A DNA stretch of 64,000 nucleotides from Camillea tinctor (Eukaryota; Ascomycota; Sordariomycetes; Xylariales; Xylariaceae). Shown piece by piece: positions 12,101 to 22,073 of the stretch; within the stretch, counting starts at the first letter, position 1; every line of letters starts with the position of its first letter. Where the stretch lies: contig MU394056.1 of assembly GCA_022578605.1 (NCBI GenBank), positions 868,001 through 932,000 of the forward strand, read 5' to 3'. Made by a program: the position numbers and the translations under genes. Under the pieces are notes generated by a model that was not told the origin of the DNA, made no database searches, and saw only the letters and a program-made list of their open reading frames with translations.

Positions 12101-12802
12101 GCGATACACTTGAAGTGCTTTTCAGCTTCTTGAAGTGGGTTGCTACTTTCCACCAGATTGATGAAGATACAGGTTCCAGGATGGACGTCCACAATCTTGC
12201 CCGAGTGATGGCTCCAAACATCCTCTTCACAAATGCTAAGAGCCCTGCCTTCTCTGATGAACCTATGGTTGCCGTTGCATGCGTCGAGGAACTAATACAG
12301 TATAATGAGGAAATGTGCATGGTAAGTAGAAAGACGAATTGATTTGATAAAAGGTTTGACTAATTCTCTTCCCTAGGTCCCTGCCGAAATCATGGATATC
12401 CTTAGTGACTCGACATTGTTCAGCAACAATGGCGACATTACCACAAAGGAGATTTTGAAGCGCATCGAAGGTCGCTCTGCAAATGGGGGCTCGAAGCAGT
12501 ACGAGAATGCCGAGGTTGTGAACCGACAAGACAACAAGAGAGCCACAGCTACTAGGGTTGATGCAGACCCTTCCATGTGGCAGCAGGAGAGTAGTGTGCG
12601 TCCTGTTCAGGAACCAACTATCCCTTTTACCACCGCGCAGGGGACATCGCCACAAAAATACGGCCAACAGGCGCAATTCTCGAACCAGTATGAGAGAACG
12701 GAGAATCAACCTGAAAATACCGAGAACGGCCAACGCAGAGAGTGGCGTAACTCGGCAGCCTGGGGCAGACAAAATAGTTCCGTTCCGACTGGTACTAGCT
12801 AA
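9111..12802 (+). CDS. RGA1: LIM-domain Rho GTPase-activating protein (Rga1/Rga2 type)
   Basis: Stimulates GTP hydrolysis by Cdc42/Rho GTPases at sites of polarised growth and septation. Exons 9111-9497, 9575-10271, 10331-12321 and 12377-12802 give 1166 aa. Residues 1-100 are disordered with an SRDP repeat. LIM domains: about 102-163 (ICAKCGEP, split by intron 1), about 165-222 (CHQCGGAL to YCHYHY), a shorter zinc module from about 225 (CNGCQTAI with HWHPEC), and another at about 471-528 (CTSCRKPI to YCTTC). A coiled-coil-like stretch joins them. The RhoGAP domain occupies about 817-1015, with the arginine finger in EGVFRKNG and the helix ALLKRYLRELPEPLM. The tail is Gln/Asn-rich. All three introns keep phase and have normal splice sites. 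The start is the first ATG in frame; the second, one codon on, is equally possible. Confidence 0.93.
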
Positions 12803-14335
12803 ACTACTTGGTTATCCTGGTATATAATTCTCCGCGTAACATTTGTTCACTTCTGCAAAGTCATTTAAGTCGTGGGATACCACCTCGCTACTCATCGGCG
12901 GGCTTCGACAGTTGTGCTTTTTTTTTTTTTTGACGAGATCGCATGACACGGGTGTAGAGAGACAAAAACAGCATTTCGGGCCGGCGTTCGTACATTTTTG
13001 ATGGCCCCCTTGAGATGGGCATTACGACCTTCAATTCGCCAAAAAAATCTTTTTATCTTCTTATCCATCCATTTCTTGTTTCTTCGTCCGCAGCGAATGG
13101 AAGATCATCCACCTGGGGGCATGGGTTATCTCCTTGCTTTCGTGTGTCTCTTCGTGCGGGCATGTTTCACTTCTGGGGGCAGGCGAATTCACGTCACTCT
13201 CAATGATGGGCTTGGAAGTGTGGTTTGGAGTAGTTGCAGATATGCTCATTTTCATCCTTTGTTTTGTCTTCTTTGGTCCTGTAACCTCCCCCTCCCCCCT
13301 CGCCTGGGCTGTTCCCTCCTCATCCCAAATCCAGAGATCCATCCGGACATACCCATTCTATGAAACCTTTCCTTACTCTGGAAATAAATAGCCAAGGCTC
13401 TTGGTGATGACAAGGGGGCATGGAGCAAAGCTCCCCTGGGAGGAAATTCGAAGAGTTGAGGTTGGAGAAAAGGACTACTTTCCTCCTTCCAGATGGAGAA
13501 CCAGGGGAGGATTAGAAGGGACAACATTTTTCTTCTGCTTCTCGGCAGGCTTTTGGGGGATAGGCCAAGGAAGTTATCTCTATGTTGTCGTGTGCTAGTA
13601 TGTATGTCTGTGTGTTGTCTGTGCGTGCTTGTGTGTGTGTTAGTGAGGAGGAGGAGGAGTTCTTTCTCATTTGTGGGGATAGCATTTTGAGCGATTGAGT
13701 TTTTAAAGTTGTGCTAATGCCTGCCCAATGCTGAAGTGGAGGGGTGTCTGGAGGTGAAGGAAAGGGTTAAAGGGAGTGGGTGGATATCGCTGATTAGAAA
13801 GCTCTAGGTAGCTCGAGAAGAGAGTGAGAGAACAGAGAGAGACAGAGACAGAAATGAAAGGAGCCAAGATGTAATTGCCAACATCAGTGATACCTGATAT
13901 TTTCTCCAGTGAAAGGATGTTTCCCCTTCTCCCCGCCCCTCTGATAAACATGCTGCTTTAATCCAATATATTCAGAATAATCGATGCCTGTTTGAGCCCC
14001 CTTTAATACTGGGTTGAAGACCTTTGTATATAGAGCTTCTGCTATAATATGCTAGAAATACGAATAGTCCCTTAACATTTTGTGCTCGGGTTTTCCATCC
14101 CCCCCCCCCCTTCTACTTGTCATCGGGTGCCATAGAAAGTCGCGGCTAATTCAGCAAACAAAAAAAGAACATTATATTGCTCATCAGAGTCCTCATGTCG
14201 AGCTATCATCTTTATCTATCGTCCGTCCCCTGATGTATGTGTCTAAAGTCACCTCTACCTTAACAATGCAGATAAAAGCCTAGAGGTTTAGGCAAGAAGG
14301 TTAGATATAAGTTATTCCCCTCATTATCATCATCA

Positions 14336-14368
<33 letters not shown>

Positions 14369-14388
14369 TCGTTCGTCATTCCCCCTCC
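12803..14388. other. Intergenic spacer between two convergent genes
   Basis: 3' regions of the LIM/RhoGAP gene and the HIT gene. Contains poly-T (12920-12931), a C run (14099-14110) and a (GTC)n repeat (about 14336-14367). Frames around 13000-13690 on both strands lack domains or splice logic. I see no gene. Confidence 0.45.
14336..14367. repeat. (GTC)n microsatellite
   Basis: Near-perfect GTC repeat just downstream of the HIT-domain gene stop codon. Confidence 0.9.
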
Positions 14389-14671
14389 TCACGTAACCTT
14401 AGCCGCCAACCTCTGAACCCGCCGCAGAACCGCCACGTCGGACCGCCACATCAGCGGCAGCCACCCCGGATACTTGAAGAACCGCAGCCAGGCCCGCGGC
14501 TTGACGATCACGTGCAGGTGCAGGTGGTGGATCGACACGATGTCCGGGTAGTAGATCCCCGCCACCAGCGGACGCCGCCCCCGGTGGTACCCCGAGTGCA
14601 CGTCCGTGGGCGACACGCCCGGGCAGTGCGAGGCTAGGAGATGCTGCTTCACGCGGTCCATGGCTTGGACT

Positions 14672-14721
<50 letters not shown>

Positions 14722-15399
14722 AGGGGGGGGGGGGTTGGGTTGGGGGCGGGGGGCGGGGGGGGGGGTGGGGGGGGGGTNNNNNNNNNNCTGTTCTGGTGTG
14801 GGTGCCCCCGGGGCGGTTTTGTCTTTTTTTTCTGTTGTGTTTTGGGGCCGGGGGGGGTGGGGGGGGGGGGGGGGGGGGGGGGGGGGGTGGGTGTCGGGGT
14901 TAGTTGCGTGGAGAAAGGGGTGGGGAGGGAGAGAAGAAGGGGAGGGGAGAAGGGAAGAAGGGGGAACGTACGGAGTGCGATGTGCTCCCCGTTGAGCGAT
15001 TCTATGTCGCGCGCGACATGGGATTTCGGCATGATGAGCCAGTGCAGCTGCCCGGCGGACCGTATGTTATGGATAGCGATTAGATCATCGTCCTAGGTTG
15101 TCTCTCATGTCTCGTCAGTTTATTCGTATTTCTGTGGGTTTTTCCTCACTTCTTCCGTTTCCCCCTCCCCCTTTCCTAAGTTTCTTTTTTAAGAAAAAAA
15201 AAAGAAATGTAAGAAATATGAAACTTTTATAATGCCCGCAGAACGCCTTGTGTGTGTGCCTTACTTCATATGCGATGCCACCGAAGTTGGCTCGATCGCA
15301 GAAAATGCAGTAATGCTGGATCTTTTCTGTCCACTCCAAATTCATCAGATATCGGAAAATCAATTTTATTCGCTCCATTTTGTTTTCTGGGTTTGGCAT
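14389..15399 (-). CDS. HIT-domain nucleotide hydrolase/transferase (HINT3/aprataxin-like)
   Basis: Histidine-triad proteins hydrolyse nucleoside phosphoramidates or adenylated substrates. Three exons are readable on the minus strand: one ending at 15265 (contains CIFCDRANFGG), 15092-14972 (IAIHNIRSAG, LIMPKSHVARD), and 14669-14389 (MDRVKQHLL, GYHRGRR). The catalytic triad is IHHLHLHVIV (HxHxH). The Lys/Trp-rich end (KPRAWLRFFKYPGWLPLMW) is typical of a fungal HIT subfamily. The first intron is 15264-15093; the second, 14971-14670, is an extreme C-tract on the coding strand and holds the 10-N assembly gap. Phases join cleanly across it. The start is uncertain: ATGs at 15399, 15378 or 15345 are possible, or another 5' exon; 178 aa from 15399. 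Confidence 0.8.
14671..14895. other. G-homopolymer tracts around a 10-N assembly gap
   Basis: Runs of G from about 14671 to 14777 and again from about 14849 to 14887 flank Ns at 14778-14787. It lies wholly inside an intron of the HIT gene. The true length is unknown; poly-G may partly be a sequencing artefact. Confidence 0.9.
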
Positions 15400-16467
15400 G
15401 TGTATGGAAAAGAAAAGAAAAAATAACAAGCTGAGGCAACGTGACGCGCCAGTCAGGACTAGACGTATATTTCCTTAGCGGATATGGCAGCCCGATGGAT
15501 TCGTTGAGAAATGAAGATAACAATTAAGTAAATGGCATAAGCTGTTGGGTTGTTATTTAAGGAGGCGTGTGCTGGAAATATAATGAAAATAAACAGGTCA
15601 TCAGACTGTTTGATATGGGTACAGTCATTGTTGGTTTTGATGAAATATATACGGCAAGACATCGATGAATGAGACCCTAAAAGTCAGAAGTTAGTCGTTG
15701 GCCACGTGGAGTCTTGGATCATATGTAAATAGGTACAAGCAATGTCTGGTACCTGAATAAATGTTTCAATCTATTTCGGCTTAGCTCTTCATTTTGTTCC
15801 ATCGTCTTTCATGTCATGGCTGGGCTAGTTTATTTCCATACATATCTGCTTATGTAGTGTAACTAGTTATTATCTTGTGTGTAGTTAACGACGGAGCGTT
15901 AATCTCACTTATGGGTCTTTCCAAGGTTCTTCAGAAGTATAAGTAATCTAGGTTAAGGGACGGCAGGTGGCTGTGATTATGGCTGTGCCAAAAATAACTA
16001 AGGCCAGTGGAAAAACTAGGTACTGAGCTGTGCTATGTCAATAGCGTGCTAAGTGTACATACTTGATGTCGTATTACCCGCCTATAAGTAAATAAACGAC
16101 ATGCACGTATAATTGACCTATTGGGTTCAAGCCTAGGTTTACTCATTGCACCGTACATTAAACTATGCGCATCCCTGATTCAAATTTAACAATATGTTAT
16201 ACGGAAATCGAAAGGAAATGATAGCCACCAAGTCGGGATTATCGACCGACTCTAGATCAAGATGGGAATGGAATAAGTTCGTTATCCCGGGTTGACCCCG
16301 CAAATCCGGAGAGGTCGGCCGGGACAGGAAGTGGGGGGATAAGGGGTGAGAGTGATCTTATAAGTGTACACTCAACCGGTATCTAGGCACCATCTAAGCT
16401 TTATTTATTTGCACCAGACATCATAAACTTCAAGATATTGGAAGTTATTATATTATTTACCTAAATA
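15400..16467. promoter_or_regulatory. Spacer and promoter region between the HIT gene and the cupin gene
   Basis: Divergent upstream region. Close to the cupin gene it has several CCGG tetranucleotides (16288-16291, 16306-16309, 16319-16322, 16376-16379), which could be sites for the cluster's Zn2Cys6 regulator. No gene seen. Confidence 0.35.
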
Positions 16468-17130
16468 ATGCCAGTCGAGGTGAATAGGTACTACCTCCCA
16501 CCGACCAATCTGATTCCCAACTCCCCTCGCCCCCTACTCCACTACCCTGGATTCCTGTCTAAGCAATGCGCCCAGTCCCCTAATGCAGCTGCGGTCGAGT
16601 GCTACGACATCTTTGGAGTCAACGGCTGGCAGACACAATGGGTTGTTCGCTACGGGACCACTCAGGCCTCTCACTATCACTCCAGAGCGCACGAGTGCAT
16701 GGCTGTACTGACTGGATCCGCTACTATTCGGTTCGGTGTGGCCGATAAGGGCGATGATCTCGAGCAGAGCACGTTCGGCAGCGCCAGGGAAGAGGGCGGC
16801 ATCGAGATTCAAGCAACTGCTGGAGACGTCTTCGTCATCCCCGCGGGCATAGCACACAAGACGTACGCTGCCGAGCCCGCCGCGCCCTTCGCGTTTCTGA
16901 CCCCAGGGGACGGACACTCGATAAACGTGCAGGATCCGAGGGGCTCTCTGGCCGAGATCGAGTTCAGCGGGTTCACGATGATCGGTGCTTATCCGGCGGG
17001 CGGCGAGTGGAATTTCGCTAAGGGCGGGGAGGATATTGGTCATTTTGATGATGTCTGGTCTGTGGACAAGCCGGTAAGGGACCCGATATTAGGGGAGGCA
17101 GAGGAAGGACTCAGGGGTTTGTGGCAATAG
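16468..17130 (+). CDS. Cupin-domain protein (YjlB-like)
   Basis: Single exon, 220 aa, one conserved beta-barrel. Cupin motif 1 is HYHSRAHECMAVLTG (HxH followed by H and E metal ligands, near residues 69-77); motif 2 is GDVFVIPAGIAHKTY (G-D-x4-P-x-G-x2-H). These are the ligands of a mononuclear metal site. The whole-protein pattern, with a N-terminal ECYDIFGVNGWQ segment and a C-terminal IGAYPAGGEWN, resembles bacterial YjlB-type cupins whose reaction is not known. No targeting signal is visible. It is first in the amino-acid catabolic cluster and is divergently placed from nothing; the adjacent aminotransferase gene converges on it. A metal-dependent oxygenase, isomerase or small-molecule sensor are all possible. 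Confidence 0.85.
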   Translation: MPVEVNRYYLPPTNLIPNSPRPLLHYPGFLSKQCAQSPNAAAVECYDIFGVNGWQTQWVVRYGTTQASHYHSRAHECMAVLTGSATIRFGVADKGDDLEQSTFGSAREEGGIEIQATAGDVFVIPAGIAHKTYAAEPAAPFAFLTPGDGHSINVQDPRGSLAEIEFSGFTMIGAYPAGGEWNFAKGGEDIGHFDDVWSVDKPVRDPILGEAEEGLRGLWQ

Positions 17131-17325
17131 AGAGCACATATTTTATGATAGAGGATATATAGGGCCTCCAAAGCCTCTGGGCAACTCACTTTACTTACAT
17201 CTATTCGACTTATCGATGAGCCTTAGGTATAGCCTAGGACACGAACTGTGTTAATCATGCTGAAAAGAATGGACTCAAATCCCAGGAGCAGACGATTATT
17301 TTATTTATCCGAATAGGATGTATTT

Positions 17326-18885
17326 CTAGTCTACTATAGTTACAACCTCGTAGATGGCTGAAATCACTGTCTTCAGGTTCGATGCATTCAAACCAGCAAC
17401 GTTGATCCGCCCGTTCTCGGGGAAATATATGTGACGATCTACTCTTAAACGCGAACATTGCTCTGGTGTTAGTGGTAGGTAACTGGGATTATGTTAGTTT
17501 CGTTACCGATGGGGTTTCAAGAATGCAATTACCAGAACAATCCAGTGGTAGAGATGATCGATGTCCAGTCTCCCGGTGTCTGCGGTTGTTAGAATGCTTT
17601 GAAGCAACCTTGCTAGATTGATGCCACCTACTTTCTTCTCCTCAGTTATACCATAGTAGAGCTTCTTCCTGTTCTCAACTAGGCGGTCGCGCATACTTGC
17701 AAGTTCATCACGCCTGATGCAAGGCCCGTTAACAATCTCGAATATCTCATCCCTAAAACACTCTGTACTTACCACTTTAGAGTGAGGCTTGGGTCTTGAA
17801 GTATAATGTTTACTAGACGAGAGCCGTATGCAGGGGAAGATGAAAACTCCCATCTGATCAGACACCGGAGCTGTTCATAGATTCCACCAGCCACCGCCGA
17901 ATCCTCACCCACGACATGAAGCACGCCACAGCGCTCTCCATATATGCCGAAATTCTTTGAAAAGGATTGACATGCTAGAAGCTCGAAACCCATCTGGGTA
18001 AAATGCTGGACAGAGTAGGCATCTTCCTCGAGCCCTCCTCCCAAACCTTGGTACGCAATATCAAAGAACGGAAATAGACGGCGTTCCTTCATCGCCTCTG
18101 CCAGCGCGCGCCATTGTTCTTTGCTGAAATCGGCACCAGTAGGGTTGTGGCAACACGCCTGGAGCACGAAAATACTACCAGGAGGAGCACTACCCACGGC
18201 TTTTAGGATCTCATCAAAATCTACTGCTGCCTTCTTGCTGCTATAGTGTCGGTATTTGGCGACTTGGAAACCGACTAATGTGAATATGGGTTCATAGTTA
18301 CCCCAGGCGGGAGTTCCGATATACACTTTCTTGTCCTTGAATTCCGCACATCGACTCAAAAACAATGCTGCGAGATGCACAGCACCGGTGCCGGATATGG
18401 TTTGGACAGAAGTGAGCTAGTTCTGGGTAAGTATTCTAATACAAAATATCGATACCAAGACTTGATTCAGACTCACCCGACGAGACTGTATTACCTCGCT
18501 TTCTGCACTAAAAACTAGCTCGGCCGCATTCTGTAAGAAGCTTTGCTTTCCCGTAGTGACTTCATACTAAATAAACAGCTATTGTTAGTTCCAACCAACA
18601 GGACTCTGGGTCTCTTTCTTGTGACTGACATCGTGGCCAGGGTTTTCCTGGCTTAAGATTTTCTTTGCCTAATATAATACTATATGGTGAGTGACATGAT
18701 AGCTTTCATAGATAGGGAAGGGTCACACTAACTTCCTTGAGGGCTTGCAACTCGTGATACGCGCCCTGTTCGTTTCGATAAACGCCAACGCCTAGATCGA
18801 CTTTATCAGGTGAGTGATCATTATCTGCTGCCCTTTTTAGGACCAACATCGGGTCTGAGGGACTCGGTGGCAGATTGCGAAACAT
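17326..18885 (-). CDS. Aspartate-aminotransferase-like PLP enzyme with divergent substrate loop
   Basis: Fold-type I transaminase. Seven exons: 18885-18733, 18668-18630, 18566-18477, 18416-17773, 17713-17632, 17579-17533, 17482-17326, giving 403 aa, the normal length. Conserved: PAWGNYEP, CCHNPTG, FFDIAYQG (PLP-ring Asp), SFSKNFGIYGERCG (Schiff-base Lys), and NGRINVAGL (alpha-carboxylate Arg). The substrate loop reads IRWEFSSSPAYG where classical enzymes have IRxxYSNPPxxG: the distal-carboxylate Arg stays, but Asn-294 and Asn-297 (E. coli numbering) are Glu and Ser. There is no mitochondrial presequence (starts MFRNLPPSPSDP), so it is probably cytosolic. In the cluster it could transaminate 4-hydroxyglutamate to 4-hydroxy-2-oxoglutarate; ordinary aspartate/2-oxoglutarate activity is the simple alternative. 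Confidence 0.88.
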
Positions 18886-19742
18886 GATTGGTTCTTCTTT
18901 GTGGACTTGGACTTTACGTTGAGATTAGCTATCGCAACTTCAACGCTTTGATCACTCTAGATATTTGTTTCATTCCTATTTTCTAAATGCATTATCAATG
19001 AAGTCTTGTGTTCTGGTATCGCTGTTGGAACGGAACGCACGCCGAGCGCATCTCCACAACACTTGCCCCTTTCGGCAACTAGCGAACATCAACACGGGAG
19101 GCATCCCGATAGTGTCTCCTATCCTATCAGTCCCACGGCGGGTCATAGCATTCCTTCTCCAGAAACACAGATAGGCAGCTCGGAACCGTCTGGACGCGGG
19201 GTAATAGACCGATCGCATACTACTTTGTGAACAGATTGCCCCAGACTGTCGAGAAAACTATTACGTATCCGATTCATCGATCAAAGATATGAGATGTCAT
19301 CGTCGTACGTTAGAGCCAGTAGTTTTCGGGTCTATCCTGAGCCCACAGGCACACAGCTACCCTAGAAAACCTGGGGAATGACTGGGGGATATGCTCGAAG
19401 GTACTCTAGTTTTGTTTCGGCCTAGAGTGAATATGTTAGGAGTCGGATGGGTCAAAAATACGCATCGATAGACTATGACAAGACCCAAGGGCCAAGGCTC
19501 GATGATCCGTTTAAGAAATACGATGAATAGGAGTAATATGTAAGTTCGAACAGACGATTTACGGAAATTTATCAATGACCTTCTAACTATTTTTATATTG
19601 AATAAACTTCAATAAATCAAGTAAAGATTTGGTGAACCTTACTCCTGAGAGGATATCCACCCAAGTCAGCTTTCTAAGGGGAAATGCTTAAACTGAACCA
19701 ACCACAACGCACGGCCAGTCCTCTCGCCTTACAATAAGCTGC
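18886..19742. promoter_or_regulatory. Aminotransferase promoter and permease 3' region
   Basis: 857 bp between two minus-strand genes. It should contain the aminotransferase promoter on its left side. A CGGAACCG inverted motif lies at about 19179-19186. No gene recognised. Confidence 0.35.
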
Positions 19743-21493
19743 TTAATTATCCTCGCTTTCGTCTGACACTCGACTTTTTCGAAATCCAGCAATTCGTGCT
19801 ATATCTGTCCAAAAGCTTACAACTTCTTCCTCGAAACCAGCCTCGTAAGCATCAATAGCAGGCTTTTGCCACACAAGATCAACATCCTCGGGACGAATAA
19901 TCTTGGTTCCTTTGAAGATCTTCCACCCAAAATAGAGGATCGGGGCGACCAGCAGCATAGTGTAATATGTGAAAAAGGTGCTGACTTCCCATTTTCCTGG
20001 GAGAAAAACACTATAGCCATAGACGCAAACGACGGCCGTCATGAAAATTAAACCTATCCATGCCGAGTAAGGCTGGAAATATCCATAGTATGGGAGGGTT
20101 CGACGGTCGATGTTTTGTGCCTTACATGCTCGGTAGAATGCTAAGAATGTGATACAAATAACGATATAGTCGATGATTTGTGCGGCAGTGATGAGATTGA
20201 CGAGCCAAGTCAGAACCTGGGCTGAATTGCTGGAGATATTGAGAAATGCTAGACATGGGAATATCATGGTCACGCACAGCGCATAGATAGGGACTCCTGC
20301 TTTTGTGCAATATCCAAATATTTTTGGAGCATGTCCATCTAAGGCTAACCCATATATGCTACGACTGGCGCAGTAGGTGTAAGCGTTTCCAGCCGAAAAT
20401 ATACTGGTTACCAAGAGGGCGTTGGTGATATGTGGCAAGACCTCCACACCTAAGTTCGCCATTGCAATAACATAGGGAGAGGCTGCTGCCGTACCCGCTC
20501 CTCCGGACTCGCCATTGAGAATTGCTAGCAACGTAGAGTCGTTATACGGGACAACAATCCCCACACAGAGGGCAGATCCAACGAAGAAAAAGATAATCCT
20601 GGCGTACATCGACTTAAAGGCGGCTTTAAGATATGTCCGAGGTAATTTAGTTTCGCCGGCTACCATCGTGACATATTCAGGTCCCACGATAGTAAAAGCA
20701 GCGCTCCACAACGCGCCGAGGAACCCCTCAAATTTGCCTAGACTGCCTGTTGTGATGTTCTCGGCAAAGGCCCCAGGGGAGTACCAGTATCTGAACCCGT
20801 ACGCGTCATGCTTGGGGTTTCCCCCCACCATGGTCACGAAGGTGAAACAATAGACAATGAGAATCAAAAGAATCTTGCCAGAGGCCAGGAAAAACTCAGC
20901 CTCTCCATACCAAGATACGGCCACGACGTTGATAGTGCTAGACCGAGAATGTTAACCAATGTGACCAAGGAGATAGGGAGAGCATGGTGGGATGCTACGA
21001 ACAAGTAAAGGACTATGCAGGTTGCAACAACAGCTTCGACTGGGATGTCATCTCTCCAGTAAGTCAACACAAGGTTAAGCGCGGAGATCTCAAAAGGGAT
21101 CAAGACAGCCTCGTAAAAGAAGAAGTTCCAGCCGGCCATAAAGCCAAATGCTTCGTCGACCCATTTGCCCGCCATGCGCAGGAATGCTCCGGCCACCGGC
21201 ATGTAGACTGCCATCTCGGCCATGCAGTTGTTGACTAGGCACATGACGGCTGAATAGAAAGCGTATGCGATCAACAGACTCGCAGGACCCCCTTTTACTA
21301 AACCGGTCGAGATGCTAATGAAACTTGCTGTGCCTATGGCCCCGCCAATGGCGATCAGTTGAATCTGACGATTCCCCAAGTTCCTCTTCAACTGATGGTG
21401 GCTATCGTCGGTAATTTCGCCGTGATGTATGCTGTGGCTATTCGAAAAGGTGTGAGAGACATCTTGATACTTTGCTTCTTTATCGGAATCCAT
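19743..21493 (-). CDS. Amino-acid permease (YAT/APC family), probable proline or hydroxyproline transporter
   Basis: Plasma-membrane amino-acid/H+ symporter, 561 aa. Exons 21493-21003 and 20937-19743; the intron (21002-20938) has a GTTCGT donor, GTTAAC branch point and CTAG acceptor, and splicing restores the helix IVLYFTINVVAVSWYGEAEF. The N-terminus is cytosolic (about 1-40) and is followed by QIQLIAIGGAIGTA (first helix), then about twelve hydrophobic segments, GPEYVTMVAGE, and the C-terminal RPEDVDLVWQKP, all usual for fungal YAT members. It is transcribed divergently from proline dehydrogenase across 580 bp, the same arrangement as prnB/prnD in Aspergillus nidulans. Seven GATA-type sites in that spacer suggest nitrogen control. 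Substrate is inferred from context only. Confidence 0.9.
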
Positions 21494-22073
21494 GGTGTCT
21501 GTATGTTCCGTTTCCCTCTCTTTTTGCTAATAAAAACGAGTGGGTTTTTTTTTTTGATCCTGTTTAACCAGAAGCTTCACAGCACCAGAGCCAGAAATGG
21601 AGACATAAGGAGACTGAAGAGGAATGAGATATGTTTACCAAATTATTTGGAGACTTCCCCGAACCCAGAGTGGGTCATAAACACTGATTTATAACTATCC
21701 ATGCAACCACAATCTATACCAATCATGTATGATTCTAGCTAGGGAGGTCCAGGGGTAGGTAACCTTATCATCAGATAACAAGTGGCTAGGTTAACTCTAG
21801 ATATCATTGTTTTGTAGGAATACACATTATCAATGATAGACTCGTGAACTCAATACTGGGAAAGTTTCCGAATACAACCCCGCCGCGTCGTCCCAAACAT
21901 TGTGATAACTTAGCTGCATACCGGGAGGCCTTCCGGTTGATAACATATTAAAGAGCTGCTCACGCTATACGGACTATATAGATACCTGTATCAAGTCTGA
22001 TAAGTCTGTAACCATTATCATCTATATTCCCTGCGAAGTACCCCGTCTAAGATAACTGACTGCCTATGAGAAG
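21494..22073. promoter_or_regulatory. Divergent permease/proline-dehydrogenase promoter with GATA sites
   Basis: HGATAA or its complement occurs at 21765-21770, 21773-21778, 21903-21908, 21938-21943, 21998-22003, 22015-22020 and 22050-22055. This is the binding core of AreA-type nitrogen regulators. Two of the sites flank the CCGG palindrome. Confidence 0.6.
21920..21937. promoter_or_regulatory. CCGG-N8-CCGG palindrome, candidate Zn2Cys6 activator site
   Basis: The 18-bp element ACCGGGAGGCCTTCCGGT is a near-perfect inverted repeat. CCGG half sites are, from memory, the type bound by the proline activator PrnA. It sits midway in the divergent promoter, between two GATA sites. Confidence 0.5.

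Noticed and set aside
12998..13690. Several open frames of 60-120 codons on both strands
   Set aside because: No domain, no conserved splice sites, mutually overlapping; treated as 3' and intergenic sequence.
17753..17772. 20-nt GTAAGT...TTTTAG stretch in the aminotransferase as an intron
   Set aside because: Too short to splice; the longer intron to 17714 restores the correct number of residues before MRDRLVENRKKLY.
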